Shown here: in pieces, positions 1 through 12,287 of the stretch
Layout of the letters: each line of letters starts with the position of its first letter
How positions within the stretch are numbered: position 1 is the stretch's first letter
Source: Warburgia ugandensis
Taxonomy: Eukaryota > Streptophyta > Magnoliopsida > Canellales > Canellaceae
Assembly: GCA_035236585.1 (NCBI GenBank)
Contig: CP141139.1
Span: 36,093,217 to 36,157,216, forward strand
DNA: 64,000 nucleotides
Direction: 5' to 3'
The notes under the pieces: generated by a model
The model's database searches: none
The model's input: only the letters and a program-made list of their open reading frames with translations
Told to the model about the DNA's origin: nothing
Position numbers and translations under genes: made by a program

Positions 1-1718
1 CATGTTCCTCCTCATTATGAAATGCCTCAAAATATCTTAGTTTAAATCATAAGTGCCTGTCCACCTATAGCTTCTTTACAAAACATTGATGGGTCATTGA
101 CAAAATTAGTTGCTGAACAACAAAGGTGTTAGACTTTCCCACCTCCATGACCACAAATAGGTCAAATATTTATCTGCTATTTCGAGTGTTCTCCTTAGTA
201 ACTAACATTTCTTAAATGACAAAGCCTTAACTGTTGGGAAAGGGGAGGGTCTTTATCTCCTAATCGACACCCAAATTCTAGCAAAATCTAGTGAGGCAAT
301 TCCATTTGTCCACTTACTCCACCTAACCGTTAAAAACATGCTTTGAGAAGGCACTTAAACTAGGTTGGCTATTATTTAGTATATCAACTTAAAAGCTCTT
401 CCAATTTCTTAAGACCAAACTGTCATTGTTGAGGATTTTCTCTCACCGAAGCATCTTTTAATGGAAAAAGGTGTCCTTTCTCTGTCCAGGATTGAAGTGA
501 TAATGGTGGCACTTGCTATCCCTGGGGTCTTTCCATATGTCAGAAGGACTTGGAATTCCTGCCTCTCTTCAAGTTTGGCACTCTTGATTTTTATCTCCAT
601 CTGATTCATCCAGTCTGAAGATACCATCAAAGTCGTAAATTCTTTCTCTTTCTATATGTCTACCTCCATACAGGCTAGTATTTTTGGTGTAGACTATATT
701 GTTAATAATACGAAGAGAATGTGTATTGGTTTCGGTCTTCTTGTTGAACTTTTGCCAAAACACGTCTTCCATCCTGGCTTTAATTTTGAATCACTTAATT
801 AAATCCGCAGCCACCCTTCTCGTTTGACTTTTGAAACCCACTTCATTGGGATCCTGGATCTAGCTTGTTTTCCTTTATATTTCCATTGTAATGAATATGA
901 AATCTAGCCCAAGGGATGAGGTGGCCTATCATTCCATACATCTAGCGACATTGGGAGTCCCTACTGATCCATGTTGCTAAGTGTGAGACAATGGTGACGA
1001 ACTTCATTTTACTTGCAAAGCAATGCTTTTTCTTTGTTGCTGCCATGATTCTAGGATTTGCTTTCTGATCACATAACATAGAATTTAACTTACTTAACTT
1101 TTTTGTGTTTTGACGGAGATCTTCAGTTATTTAGTGATGTTAGGATTCCTTGTTGATCCACATTCCCTACTGCAGGAAACTGGTGATGACCACCACCTTG
1201 ACTTGCAAAGCAATGCTCTTTCCCTTTTTGATTTTGGGTGCCATGGTTCCCTGGACTTGTGGAACTGAGGGTCTATCCTATTTTCGGAAATGATTCTAGT
1301 CTTGCTAGGTGGTGTAGAGGATTTACAATTGATTATGACTCACAAGTTCTGTGGGCTTTATTCTTTACTCAGCTGAGTTTGCATTTTTCTATATGATGTG
1401 ATGTTGGAGCTAAGTGCAAAGACCTAAAGATATCATTTGATGAAAGTGGAAAACAATGAAGATCATAGATTATTCTTCATTTGTTTCTTTGTTATATGGT
1501 TACTAGTTCATGGAGTGTTTGATGCCCGCTTCATGTACATTTTATCCTTTCATCCCATCCAACTGCTGCACTCAAGGAAAGAGATCTATGTTATAGGCTG
1601 TAAGTTAGCAGCTGTAAATAATCCCTTTGGAAATGATACTTCAACCTTGTTTGTTAATCCCCAAAACTGCAAATTTCAATGCCCTTTTAAGTCCGAGGAT
1701 CTGAAACTTGGTCTGTAG
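1..1718. other. No confident gene; intron or upstream part of the plus-strand host gene
   Basis: No exon could be placed here with confidence. Two stretches near 930-1070 and 1135-1260 resemble each other imperfectly: both carry a first-half match, then a shared TTGCAAAGCAATGCT-like block (about 1014-1028 and 1204-1218), then similar tails. They look like an old local duplication with a spacing near 190 bases. A minus-strand stretch around 409-772 is open in two overlapping frames. I do not recognise the peptide, and it is probably a degenerate repeat. Confidence 0.4.
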
Positions 1719-1809
1719 CCAGCAGAAACAGTCTGCTACTGGTGATGCTGTAGTCTTTGCTTGGAGTTCTAGTAGTAGAAATCTTGATCTTCTCTTTGAA
1801 GGACGCAGG
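1719..1809 (+). CDS. Internal exon of an unidentified host gene (plus strand)
   Basis: The exon is bounded by a TGTAG acceptor and an AGG|GTAAGC donor. It encodes about 30 residues including AVVFAWSSSSRNLDLLFEG. Its last codon ends in phase 0, matching the next exon at 14298. Exon order, phase and orientation all agree with exons at 14298 and 19208. The family is not recognised. The start of the gene lies outside or cannot be resolved in the first 1.7 kb. Confidence 0.55.
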
Positions 1810-2082
1810 GTAAGCTTTGTTAAGAAAATAAAAAGGGAAAAACATGTTAGAAACAGAGGCATAAATTGCCTATTGACCAAGACAGCCCTCCAGCCCCTTT
1901 GCAGTAAATCACCAGTAGCATTAGCCTCTCTCAAGCATAATAAGAATGTATCTCTGCCCCTCTGAAAACAGACAATCTCCTTCATGTATCTCAAATGCCA
2001 AGGACAGCTACACATGATTGAAATGATGAGTGGATTAGTCATTATAAGACCCAATATCCCCATCATTTATTCTCTTACTATC

Positions 2083-3862
2083 TGTTGATGTTTTCCGCAA
2101 GTGCACGGGCTATTGTAATATAGCTATGCAAATACGGGTCGAACCCACAGGGACTCGCTTTTATTGGAGTTTTTAATAAAATTTAATTATTTGAAATTTG
2201 ATGAGAAGAACAAAACTAGCATAATTATTCAGCTTTGTTCAATTGATGTACTTTAAATAACTTTCAATTCCAGAGAACAACATAAAAGTAATCAAAACAT
2301 CTCTGAATCACACTGTCCGTGGATGGCATTGTCCCTGGATAACACTGTCAAAAGATGGATAAAATAAAGCTTAAATAGAACAGGGACACAGATGTAAATA
2401 AAATGGGGATACATATGTCATTAAACAGGGGACGCAGATGTCATTAATGGAATTGAATAGAATTGTCATTTCATTTAAAGATGAAGGGCAAAACTGTCAT
2501 TCTGTTCAAACTCTGGTTTTTAACAAAAAACCTGGAAAACCCAACGAAATGGATGGCCTGTGGAGAAGATGGATTCGAAGGAGAAAGGGAAAAAAGGGCA
2601 GCAACTCGGGAGGACACCCAGTTCGGGTTTCCTTCTCCGAGATGTCCGGAGTAGATGGGATGGCCGGCCGGAGTAGATGTCTAGCCCGTCGGGAGCAAAG
2701 TCGGACTTGATCTGGACTGGGTTTGTTCCTGGCCGGTGAAATCTGGTAGCAGATGCACCTGGCCGTCGTCTGCTTGGAGATGGGCGTGTCTGGCCGTCGT
2801 TTGGTGCGCTGGGTGCTTGTCCTTGAAGTGGCAAATAGGAGATGGGTGAAGGGCAGATGGGAGAGCTCTGGGCCGGTGGAGAGATGAGTGAGAGAGAGAG
2901 ATGGAGACTGGAGCAGTGCTGGACAAGGGAAACGAAATGGGAAAGACCAGTGGAAAGAAGGAAAAAAAAAGGGAGACGACGTCCAGGCTTCTGGGCGTCG
3001 TCTGGTTCTGACTTGGAGAAAAGAAGGGAAGGTGCGGTGAACTGGAGGAGATTTGGGCAGAAGAAGAGATGCGGTGAAGAATGGAAGCAGAGGTGCGATG
3101 GATCTAGGGCTGAAGAAGAAGATACTAGAGAGAGAGTGGTGCGGCAGTGGAGGCTGGGTGTGATGGAGCGTGGGGTGATCTGTGAAGCAAAAGAGAAGAT
3201 GGGAAATTATAGTGGTGCGTTGATCAAAAACAAAAGAAGAGAAATAGTGTGTTGTGCATGAGATGTGAGGGAAAGAGAATGGTGAGGTTTTGAGAAAAGT
3301 AACGTGAGAGAGCTGTGGAAGATGTGGTAAAAAAAACTAGAAACAATGAAGGTGCGGTTGAATGGAAACAAAGTGAAAGAACAAAGCTAAGAGAAAAATA
3401 ATAATAATCCCCCCCCTCTCTCCACATGGCTCCTATTTATAAACTGCTCTTCTCCTTTTCTTCCTCAAACTCTATCCTTAAAGAGTTAGACTCATGTTTG
3501 GAAACTTTCTTCTCCTCCAATTAGAACTCCATCCCTTTTAGGAATCCTCATCCTTTTACAACTCCTCTTCCAACTAGAACTCTTCCAATTAGGACTCCTT
3601 GTTGATTAGGACTCTTGCCTTTTTGATCTGCACCGTTGATCATAGAGCTGAGCCATCCAACCTTCCTTCAGTTGATCTGTAAAATAAAAGACTAAATTAG
3701 AATAATCAAACCGTACATTAATCCTTTAATAAGCTCGAATGATCATCTAACCATTGATTAAGGTCTATATGGTTAATCAAGCTAAAATTTGAGATTTGGA
3801 CGATAGATGATCTAATTGAATGCTAAACTAGGGGTCTTTTAGCCAAAATTAAGCAATTAACA
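2083..3862 (-). repeat. 3' LTR of the Athila-like element
   Basis: This is the left-hand LTR, 1780 bases, starting TGTTGATG and ending AATTAACA on the plus strand. It is nearly identical to 12288-14069. The internal purine-rich, GC-richer block at about 2560-3250 gives overlapping open frames on both strands in both LTRs. These are compositional and not genes. Confidence 0.95.
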
Positions 3863-3873
3863 CACCCCCCAAC
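3863..3873 (-). other. Polypurine tract of the Athila-like element
   Basis: The plus strand reads CACCCCCCAAC directly beside the inner edge of the left LTR. Read on the element strand this is a G-rich purine run, the expected primer position for plus-strand DNA synthesis. Confidence 0.8.
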
Positions 3874-5710
3874 CAGCATTTTACTAGTCCCTAACAAAAC
3901 ATGCTGACAACTATTTTATACAAAACTGGTATAAGGTGCCACTTTCGTAGGTACTCACGATTGTATTTAGCATATGCAACAAGCCCTTGAACCTCTAGAT
4001 TACCCCTAGTGGACGAGTTATGCCTCGTGAGGGTTTACAGTGAATATACCCACAAAATTCAATAAAGGCGGGTTCCCTATTTTATCTAAGAGAATCCTCA
4101 TTCATTAGCAAATTGACTAGTTTTTCACAACTTAATGAGGAGGATTTGACAATTTTACACATCATACACATATTAAAGACATTTTATTTGAGCTATTTCT
4201 CAGAGTGCATATGTGTGTGTACAGTCGCATAAATCTTGACTTCTAATTGGATATGCTTACATTCCATTGGAAATATGCCTTGACCTCAAATCCTCACAAG
4301 TATACGCTCAGAAATAACTCTCAAATAAGGGTTTTAACATATTCCTCTCATTATGTGACCGAATCTAACAAACTGATGGTTCACATAATTCTTTTTAATG
4401 CTCATGAGACAAAGGAAAGTGATCCCTAGGAGTGGATGTTAACATCAAGAATATGAGGGGTCTTTCACCTTAATTCTTTCTTTTTATCTCCTCTTTAAGG
4501 CTATGTCCACCTAAGATCAATAGGTCTTTAACTAGGACGAAATGTAGGCTTAGGACAGGTTTAGAAAAGAGAGGTATAAAGATTTCAAAGGTTCAAAATT
4601 GAGTAGATGCCTTCAATGAATATCTGATAGGACAACTTTTCTTTTGGGTTTGTTCTTGAAGTGAATTTCTCCTTCAGACTTTGGTTTTTCTTTTCTTTTC
4701 TTTTTTTCTTTTTTCTTTGGAAGAAAGACATTTAATTCTTTTTCTCACTTCTTTGACTTTTTGTCCTATTTTTGAATATTTTTTTTTTTTCTACTCTACT
4801 CATTTTGAAGATGGGTAATGGTTATTTATTTTAATGGGTTATTCTGGGTGAAGGTGAATAGGTTTAAGAAAGAAAAGGCTTAATAGCAGGCTCAAAAGGT
4901 TAACTAGTGGTATATTATATTGGGTATGTTTTATGTCTCTGAGCTGAGCAAGGATGGCTTATATCATTTCCTAGGTTTCTTAAAGCCTATCAAATTCAAT
5001 AAATTTTTGGAATTAAAGCTATTACTCCTCTTTATTCTTGATGGTTAACCAAACAAGGATAACAGGATCACACTAATATATGTACGCTAAAGAAATCAGG
5101 GAATTACTTATAACTCTCTAAAAGAAGATAGTCTCAAGTCTCACTAGGTTATAGGTCTCCACTGATTTTCCTCAGGGTCTCTAAGTCATACCTCTATATT
5201 AGTCTTGATTATGTGCTGTGTGTAAATGGTTTTTGAGAAGTAGCTTTCATAAAATGCTTTAACTCATGAATGACATGCAAAACTAATCATATGCATTCCC
5301 ATTAAGAGATGAAAATAGTATATTTACTAAATCTTGAACATTCAATTCTCATCACAGTAAGGGAATTCTACTTTAAAAACTTTTTGTTTTTTCAAAAAAT
5401 TTCAATTTTTTGTTTTTTCAAAAAAACTCAAAAATCTCTAGTGCATCTACACCCCCCAACCTGAATGAAGCATTGCCCTAATGTTTGAAAACATAGAATT
5501 CTATATGAAAGTTGAGAAATGTAAACTCTAAACCCTTGGGTTGCCTCCCAAAAAGCGCTAAGTTTAATGTCTTCAGCCAGACGTAATGATGAGTGCAATG
5601 ATTATATGTTGTAAGGCTCCTGGAGTGGTACTTTAAGGTGGATCATGATACTCAGGTACCTGTAAAAGTGTCTCATCAATTTCAAGATCAAGCAGTTCAA
5701 GGAAAGGTTT
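3874..5710 (-). other. Non-coding 3' region of the Athila-like element
   Basis: This lies between integrase and the 3' LTR. Athila relatives often carry an env-like frame in this place. Here I find no long open frame, only T-rich and simple-sequence stretches (for example about 4680-4790 and 5380-5420). Confidence 0.6.
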
Positions 5711-5714
5711 TCAC

Positions 5715-6940
5715 CTTTGACCATTGACCTTTTGGATGTCTCCATCCTTTTCAATCTCGATGGCCCCATGAGGATAGATTGTGTGTATTATATATGGTCC
5801 AGTCCATCGAGATCGAAGTTTTCCTAGGAACAAATGCAATCTAGAATTATACAGTAAGACCTTTTGACCTGGTGTGAAGGATTTTCGTAGAATGTTTCTA
5901 TCATGTATAGCCTTCATTCGGTCTTTGGACACACGTGCAGACTCATATGCATCTTTCCTCAATTCCTCCAACTCATTGAGTTGGAGTTTTCTGTGGGTTC
6001 CAGCAGAATCTAAGTCAAAATTTAGCTTTTTGACTGCCCAATATGCCTTGTACTCTAATTCTACTGGTAAGTGGCAAGCCTTTCCATAGACCAAGCGGTA
6101 AGGTGACATTCCTATAGGGGTTTTATATGCTGTACGATAAGCCCATAAAGCGTTAATAAGTCTCAGAGACCAGTCTTTCCTATTTGTATTGACTGTCTTT
6201 TCTAGAATTCGCTTTATTTCCCTATTGGATACCTCTACTTGACCACTAGTCTGAGGATGGTATGGGGTAGCTATCCTATGGTTAACACCATACTTTTTCA
6301 TTAAATTCTCAAACACCTTATTACAAAAGTGTTTTCCCCCATCACTTATTATGGCTCTTGGAGTACCAAACCTTGCAAAAAGATTCTCTTAAAAACTTTA
6401 CCACAACCTCGTGGTCATTGGTTTTGCATGGTATAGCCTCCACCCACGTGGACACATAGTCCACTCCCACTAGGATGTACAAATTTCCAAAAGAATTAAG
6501 AAAAGGTCCCATAAAATCTATGCCCCAAACATCAAAAGGTTCTATGACAAGGATTGGGTTTAAGGGCATTATATGTCTTCTTCCTAAACTTCCTAACCTT
6601 TGACACCGTGCACATGCTTTGCAGTAAGCATGGGCATCCTTAAATATGGTAGGCCAATAAAATCCACACTGCAAAATTTTTGCAGCTGTCTTTTTAGAGC
6701 TGAAATGGCCCCCACATGCGTGATCATGACAAAAGGAGATGATTTGATTATGTTCACTATTGGGTATGCATCTCCTAATTACTTGGTCAGGACAGTACTT
6801 GAATAAGTACTGGTCATCCCAAGTAAAATATCTAACCTCGGTTAAAAATCTCTTTTTATCTTGTGTGGTCCAATGATTAGGCATTTGTCCTGTAACAAGA
6901 TAATTAACAATATCTCCATACCAAGGTAATTGGGAAACAT
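5715..6940 (-). other. Integrase region of the Athila-like element (fossil)
   Basis: The zinc-binding H-H-C-C part is visible ([17 protein letters not shown] followed by [11 protein letters not shown]). So are the catalytic-core start [11 protein letters not shown] and the typical [20 protein letters not shown] stretch. Its position after RNase H is the Ty3/gypsy order. It is part of a broken element. Confidence 0.85.
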
Positions 6941-6984
6941 GCAATAACTGTTCATCTGGGAATGACTCAATATAGGCCCTTGAT

Positions 6985-8330
6985 CGCTAGTGTGCTCCAC
7001 TACCAATCTAGATAAGTGATTTGCTACGACATTTTTTGAACCTTTCTGGTCTCGAATTTCTAAGTCAAATTCTTGTAGCAGTAGTATCCAACGGATCAAC
7101 CTAGGTTTGGCATCCTTTTTAGAAAGGAGGTATTTTAAAGCTGCATGATCCGAGTATACTATAACTTTAGACCCTAACAGGTAAGATCTAAACTTATCCA
7201 AAGCAAACATGACAGCTAACAACTCTTTCTCAATGGTGGAATAGTTGAGTTGCACATCATTTAGTGTTTTACTAGCATAATATATCACATGGGGAAGTTT
7301 ATCAATGCGTTGCCCCAAAACAGCTCCAATGGCATAATCCGACGCATCACACATTATTTCAAATGGTGTGTTCCAATTCGGTGGTCGAATAATTGGTGCA
7401 GAAGTCAATTCAGCCTTAAGTCGCTCAAATGCCTTCTTACAGTCATCATCAAAGTCAAAAGTGGCCTCCTTTGTAAGTAAATTACAAAGGGGCTTGGCAA
7501 TTTTGCTAAAATCTTTGATGAATCGCCTGTAAAAGCCAGCATGTCCTAAAAAGGAGCGAATTTCTTTGACCGTCCTTGGTGGAGGAAGGTTGGCTATTAA
7601 ATCCACTTTTGCCTTATCAACTTCTATCCCATTGGGTGATATTATGTGGCCTAATACTATCCCACTCCGTACCATAAAATGACACTTTTCCCAATTTAAG
7701 ACCAGATTCTTCTCCTGACACCTTACAAAGACTAACTTCAAGTGGTGCAGGCACTCATCAAATGATGATTCAAATACTGAGAAGTTATCCATGAACACCT
7801 CAAGGAATCTTTCTACCATGTCTGAGAAAATGCTCAACATACACCTTTGAAATGTAACTGGAGCGTTACAAAGCCCAAAAGGCATACGTCTATAGGCGAA
7901 AGTTCCAAAAGGGCAGGTGAAGGTGGTTTTCTCCTGATCCTCTGGTGCTATAGGAATTTGGTTATAACCGGAATATCCATCTAGAAAACAATAATAGCTA
8001 TGTCCAGCTAACCTTTCAAGCATTTGGTCAATGAATGATAGAGGAAAATGATCTTTTCTTGTGACCGCGTTCAACTTCCGATAGTCAATACAAACTCTCC
8101 ACCCAGTGGTCATGCGGGTGGGGACTAGCTCGTTATCCTCATTTTTTACTACCGTGATCCCAGATTTCTTAGGTACAACCTGAACGGGGCTTACCCAAAT
8201 ACTATCAAAGATAGGATATATGACGCCAATGTCTAAGAGTTTTAGGACTTCATCTCTAACCACGTCCTTCATGTGGGGGTTCAGTCGCCTTTGAGTCTCC
8301 CTAGAAGGTTTTGCAGTTTCTTCTAGATGT
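6985..8330 (-). other. Reverse transcriptase and RNase H region of the Athila-like element (fossil)
   Basis: Reverse transcriptase motifs include [40 protein letters not shown] and [18 protein letters not shown]. RNase H follows with [37 protein letters not shown] and [14 protein letters not shown]. Domain order and wording are those of plant Ty3/gypsy elements of the Athila/Tat branch. Confidence 0.9.
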
Positions 8331-8909
8331 ATCCTATGCATGCATAAGGCTGGACTTATCCCTTTTATGTCTGCTATTGTCCACCCTAGAGTAGTTTTAT
8401 GTTCCTTAAGAACATCTAAAAGCTTACCCTCCTGTTCTTTATCTAACTCTAATGCTATTATCATAGGTAAGGTTTCATCTGGACCTAAATATGAATATTT
8501 CAAGTTATCAGGCAAGGGTTTTAGGTCCAGAGACGGTGCATGCTCTATTGAGGGTATGGGGACAGATTTAGACTGTGGGAGTGGTTCCACATAAGGACCC
8601 TACTTAGAGGTATCCATGAGTGGTGCAACATCTAAAAGATTGTTTACCTCCTCAATAGACTTGTCTATATCAAATTCTCTATTAAAGTGCATGAGACAAG
8701 CCTCTAGTAGGTCTGAGATGGACAATGGTGAATGACTCTCATTAATTAGACTCTCAATTAAGTTGACATCACAGGGATCATCGAGGTATAAATGTTGCTG
8801 ATCGACATTAAAAATATTAAGCTTAACCTTCATGTTGCCGAATGAGAGTTTCATTACACCATTCCTACAGTTAATAATGGCGTTGGACGTTGCCAAGAAT
8901 GGATGCCCA

Positions 8910-9160
8910 AGGATGACTGGGATTTGACTACCAGGGTCTGATACAGGTTGGGTGTCTAGCACGATGAAATCAACATGGTAATAAAACTTATCCACCTGTA
9001 TCAAGACATCTTCAACCAAACCACGAGGTATCTTGATAGATCTATCAGCTAATTGCAGCATGGTAGTGGTTGGTTTCAACTCACCGAGTTTTAGTTGCTC
9101 ATAAACAACGTATGGCAACAAATTAACACTAGCCCCTAAGTCAAGAAGTGCCCTGTCTAT
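8910..9160 (-). other. Aspartic protease region of the Athila-like element (fossil)
   Basis: The retropepsin signature ALLDLGASVNLLPY is followed by the strand-rich LQLADRSIKIPRGLVEDV segment and VILGHPFLATSNAIINC, as in Athila-type gag-pol. Upstream the frame carries a lysine- and glutamate-rich linker. Confidence 0.8.
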
Positions 9161-9739
9161 GACATGATCTCCAATGACACAAGTGATTGTAGGACATCCT
9201 GGGTCTCTAAACTTTGGTGGGGTCTTGTGTTGAATCAAAGAGCTCACTTGTTCGGTGAGGAAGGCTTTCTTTTGTACATTAAGCTTTCGCTTCGTTGTGC
9301 ATAGCTCTTTTAAGAATTTGGCATAGGCCGGGATGTCTTTAATTGCATTGAGCAATGGTATATTGATTTGTACATGTTTAAATACTTCCATTAACTCATC
9401 GAAGTTTGATCCCTTCCTAGCTTTATTCAATAATTGGGGAAAAGGAGCCTTAGGCACATATGGTGCCTCCACTATAGGTTCTACAAGGTTGTTCTGTATT
9501 TTCTCTTTTTCCTGTATTTTTGTTGCCTCTTTTTCCTCTACATTTTTCGTAGCCTGCCCTTCTTTGTTATCAATTTGACGACCATTCCTAAGGGTGATTA
9601 TGGACTTGGCATGCTCATGAGGGTTATGGTTTTGAGAACTTGACCCTATCTCGAATTGACCCTTAGGGTTAGGAATGGGTTGACTAGGAAACTGACCCTT
9701 GCCTCTATTATGTAATTCAGCACACAATTGGCTTATTTG

Positions 9740-11110
9740 CGCCTCTTAGCGATGGCTTGAGAGTTGACATTTGCTGACTGTCTACTTTCATTTTGCAATT
9801 GGTGTAAGGCTTTTCTAATGTAATCATTATCTTTTGCACATTGATCCATCCTGGTGTGGATGTTTTCCTCTAAATATAGTTTCTTTTGTTGTAGAGGTTG
9901 TTGAAAGCCAGGTGGCAGATGGGGAACTGTAGTTCTAAGAGGAAAGTCTTGAACAAGGGGATTCCCAGATGGTCCCCCTTTTTGGTGATTCTTTGACCAA
10001 GATAAATTGGGATGCCTAGCCCATCCAAGGTTGTAGGTCTTAGAATATGAGTTGTCGCTAGGTTGGCGATATGCATTCAATGCATTCGCTTGGTCTACAA
10101 GATATTCAGGAAATGCTTTATTAGATGGACACTCAGAGGTTAAATGGGCTGGACTAGAACAAGTAGCGCATACCTCTTGTGGGGGTTTTTTAGATAATGT
10201 AACAGCTAAGAAAGATTGAAACATCGTTTCAAGCTTGTCCATTCTTCCATCTAATTTTTGAGAGACAGAGTCGAGCTTATCAGATAGATCAATATGTGCT
10301 CCTATCTCGTAGGTCCCTCCTTTCTTAGTGGGTTGGTTAGTTCTTTCTCTCCTATTTGAATAATCCCATTGCTGAGAATTATCTGCTACAGTTTGAAAGA
10401 ATTCCCAAGCCTCACTTTCATCTTTTAACATGAGGGTCCCTCCACTCGCTGCATCTATCATTTGTCTATTTTGAGGTGTTAACGCCTCATAGAAGTATTG
10501 AACTTGCTGCCATTTCTTAAATCCATGGTGAGGGCATTTCTGCAGCAGTTCAATCCACCGTTCCCAACATTCATAATATTGTTCGTCATCCCTTTGTTAG
10601 AAATTTATAATTTCACGACGCAAGGCATTTGTTTTGTGAACGAGGAAGAACTTGTTCAGGAACTTCTTAGACAATTGGTTCCATGTATGTATAGAACCTA
10701 CCTCCAAGGAATTAAGCCATGACTTGGCTTTGTCCTTAAGTGAGAACGGGAATAACCTTAACCTAATTGAATCATCCGAAACATTTCGGAACCTAAATAT
10801 GGCGCAAATATCAAGGAACTCCTTGATATGTAGGTACGGGTCTTCTCGGTCTTGACCATAAAAAGTGGGGAGTAACTGAATTACTCCCAGCTTTAACTCA
10901 AAGTGGTCAACATCAGTTGGAGGTAATGCTATGCAGGAGGGGGTATTAAGTTGGAGCGGCGCATAAAAATCTCTAATAGTCTTGCGCTCAATCTCTATTG
11001 GTGGTTCAGCCATAGGGATAGGAATTAGGTTTCTTTCCCCTTGGTTTTGGATGCGTTGAATCTCTGGGTTTAACGGTAGTAGCTCAGGGTTTTGAGATCG
11101 ACGCCCTTGC
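9740..11110 (-). other. Gag region of the Athila-like element (fossil)
   Basis: A retrotransposon gag domain is visible (LRLFPFSLKDKAKSWLNSLE, WNQLSKKFLNKFF), followed by the typical Athila linker with a CCHC-like knuckle CATCSSPAHLTSECP near 10130-10173. It begins near 11112 with MQGRRSQNPELLPLNPEIQ. Confidence 0.85.
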
Positions 11111-11112
11111 AT

Positions 11113-12263
11113 GAACTATTCTGAATCTAAAATGTCCTACTTCTAAATGCTAACTCTTACTCTATGTGATGCAAGCAAAAATGCACAGTCAAACACCTTA
11201 GGCTAATAAGCAATATATTGATTTTCTTGAATATGTGTGGGGACAATGCTTTTAATTAGCCTAATCTAGCGCTCCTCCTCTCCTTCAGACTTGATTATTG
11301 CTGACCAGTTAGGTTCTTCGCAAGGTGGTTAATACAACCCTCATGTAAGGAAGCGTTTAGACCTCACAAACGTCAACAGGAGGTGAGGGAAGAGCGAGGC
11401 TCTATTAGACAACCCTCAATAACCACAGTGCTCTAAAGCTACTAGAGTGACAATAAATCGAGTCTTAGTAAGAGGGTCCTATGAGCATGTAATAGCCCTA
11501 TAGGTCTCTTCTGATTGATTTTAATTTGAATTGAAGGCTAGGGTAGCGCGCTTGAGGTGATTATCCTAGGTGGGCCAAGGAGTGGTGATGAAATCCACCC
11601 TTGATCTTATGGGAGTAGGGTGCCCTTACTAATTAATGCCACACTCCATGGCAATTCGATAAGCAAATATATCACTTTAAAGCATTAACCGTGTCCTAAG
11701 ATGCAAATAAAAGCAATAAACTAATGCAAAACCTAAAAATGCACAAATTATAAGAGGATGCTATCTATATGATTTATACTACCAAACAATGCAAATTTAC
11801 TCTAAATGCAAACCCTAATCTAGGAATTTAAATGAGGGAGGAGACTTATAGTGGGGTTTCTGATGAAGATCAAGTGTGGGCCACCTTATCCCACACTTGC
11901 CCTGTATTATACAACCCTTCAAAATGAAAATAGAAAGTGCAGTTTACAAGGGTCCTCACTACAAGCTTCACTCAAAAAGAAAAGAATCCTAATCTAGGAA
12001 AGCAGGGAACTTTTTATGTTGATGAAGATTTTCTTGCCAATTTCTCAGCTTTCCTATTTCCCTGAAAAGGAAAATTTAGAAATAAGTACCAATTTCAGGA
12101 AATTAGGTGGTTATGCACTAAAAAAATTAAATATGCACCTACAAATGCCTAAAATGCAATTCCTAATATATTTTTATTTTTCTGGATTTTTCTTATTTTT
12201 TTCTTATTTTAAAAAAAAAAATAGATTTTTTTAAATTAAACTTTATAAAAACTCCTTTGCAAG
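11113..12263 (-). other. Untranslated leader of the Athila-like element
   Basis: This is about 1.15 kb between the primer binding site and gag, AT-rich with no recognisable coding sequence. A long leader of this kind is usual for the Athila group. Confidence 0.6.
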
Positions 12264-12281
12264 TCCCCGGCAACGGTGCCA
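12264..12281 (-). other. Primer binding site, tRNA-Asp type
   Basis: The plus strand reads TCCCCGGCAACGGTGCCA. It differs by one base from the 3' end of plant tRNA-Asp(GTC) including CCA. It lies a few bases inside the right LTR, so the right LTR is the 5' LTR and the element reads leftward. Confidence 0.9.
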
Positions 12282-12287
12282 AAAACT

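Noticed and set aside
1641-2066. A 141-residue minus-strand frame
   Set aside because: It overlaps a plus-strand exon with good splice sites and crosses into intron DNA; no recognisable domain.
2438-3261. Several open frames on both strands, repeated at 12637-13467
   Set aside because: They lie inside the two LTRs of the Athila-like element and come from its GC-rich, purine-biased composition. No known domain.
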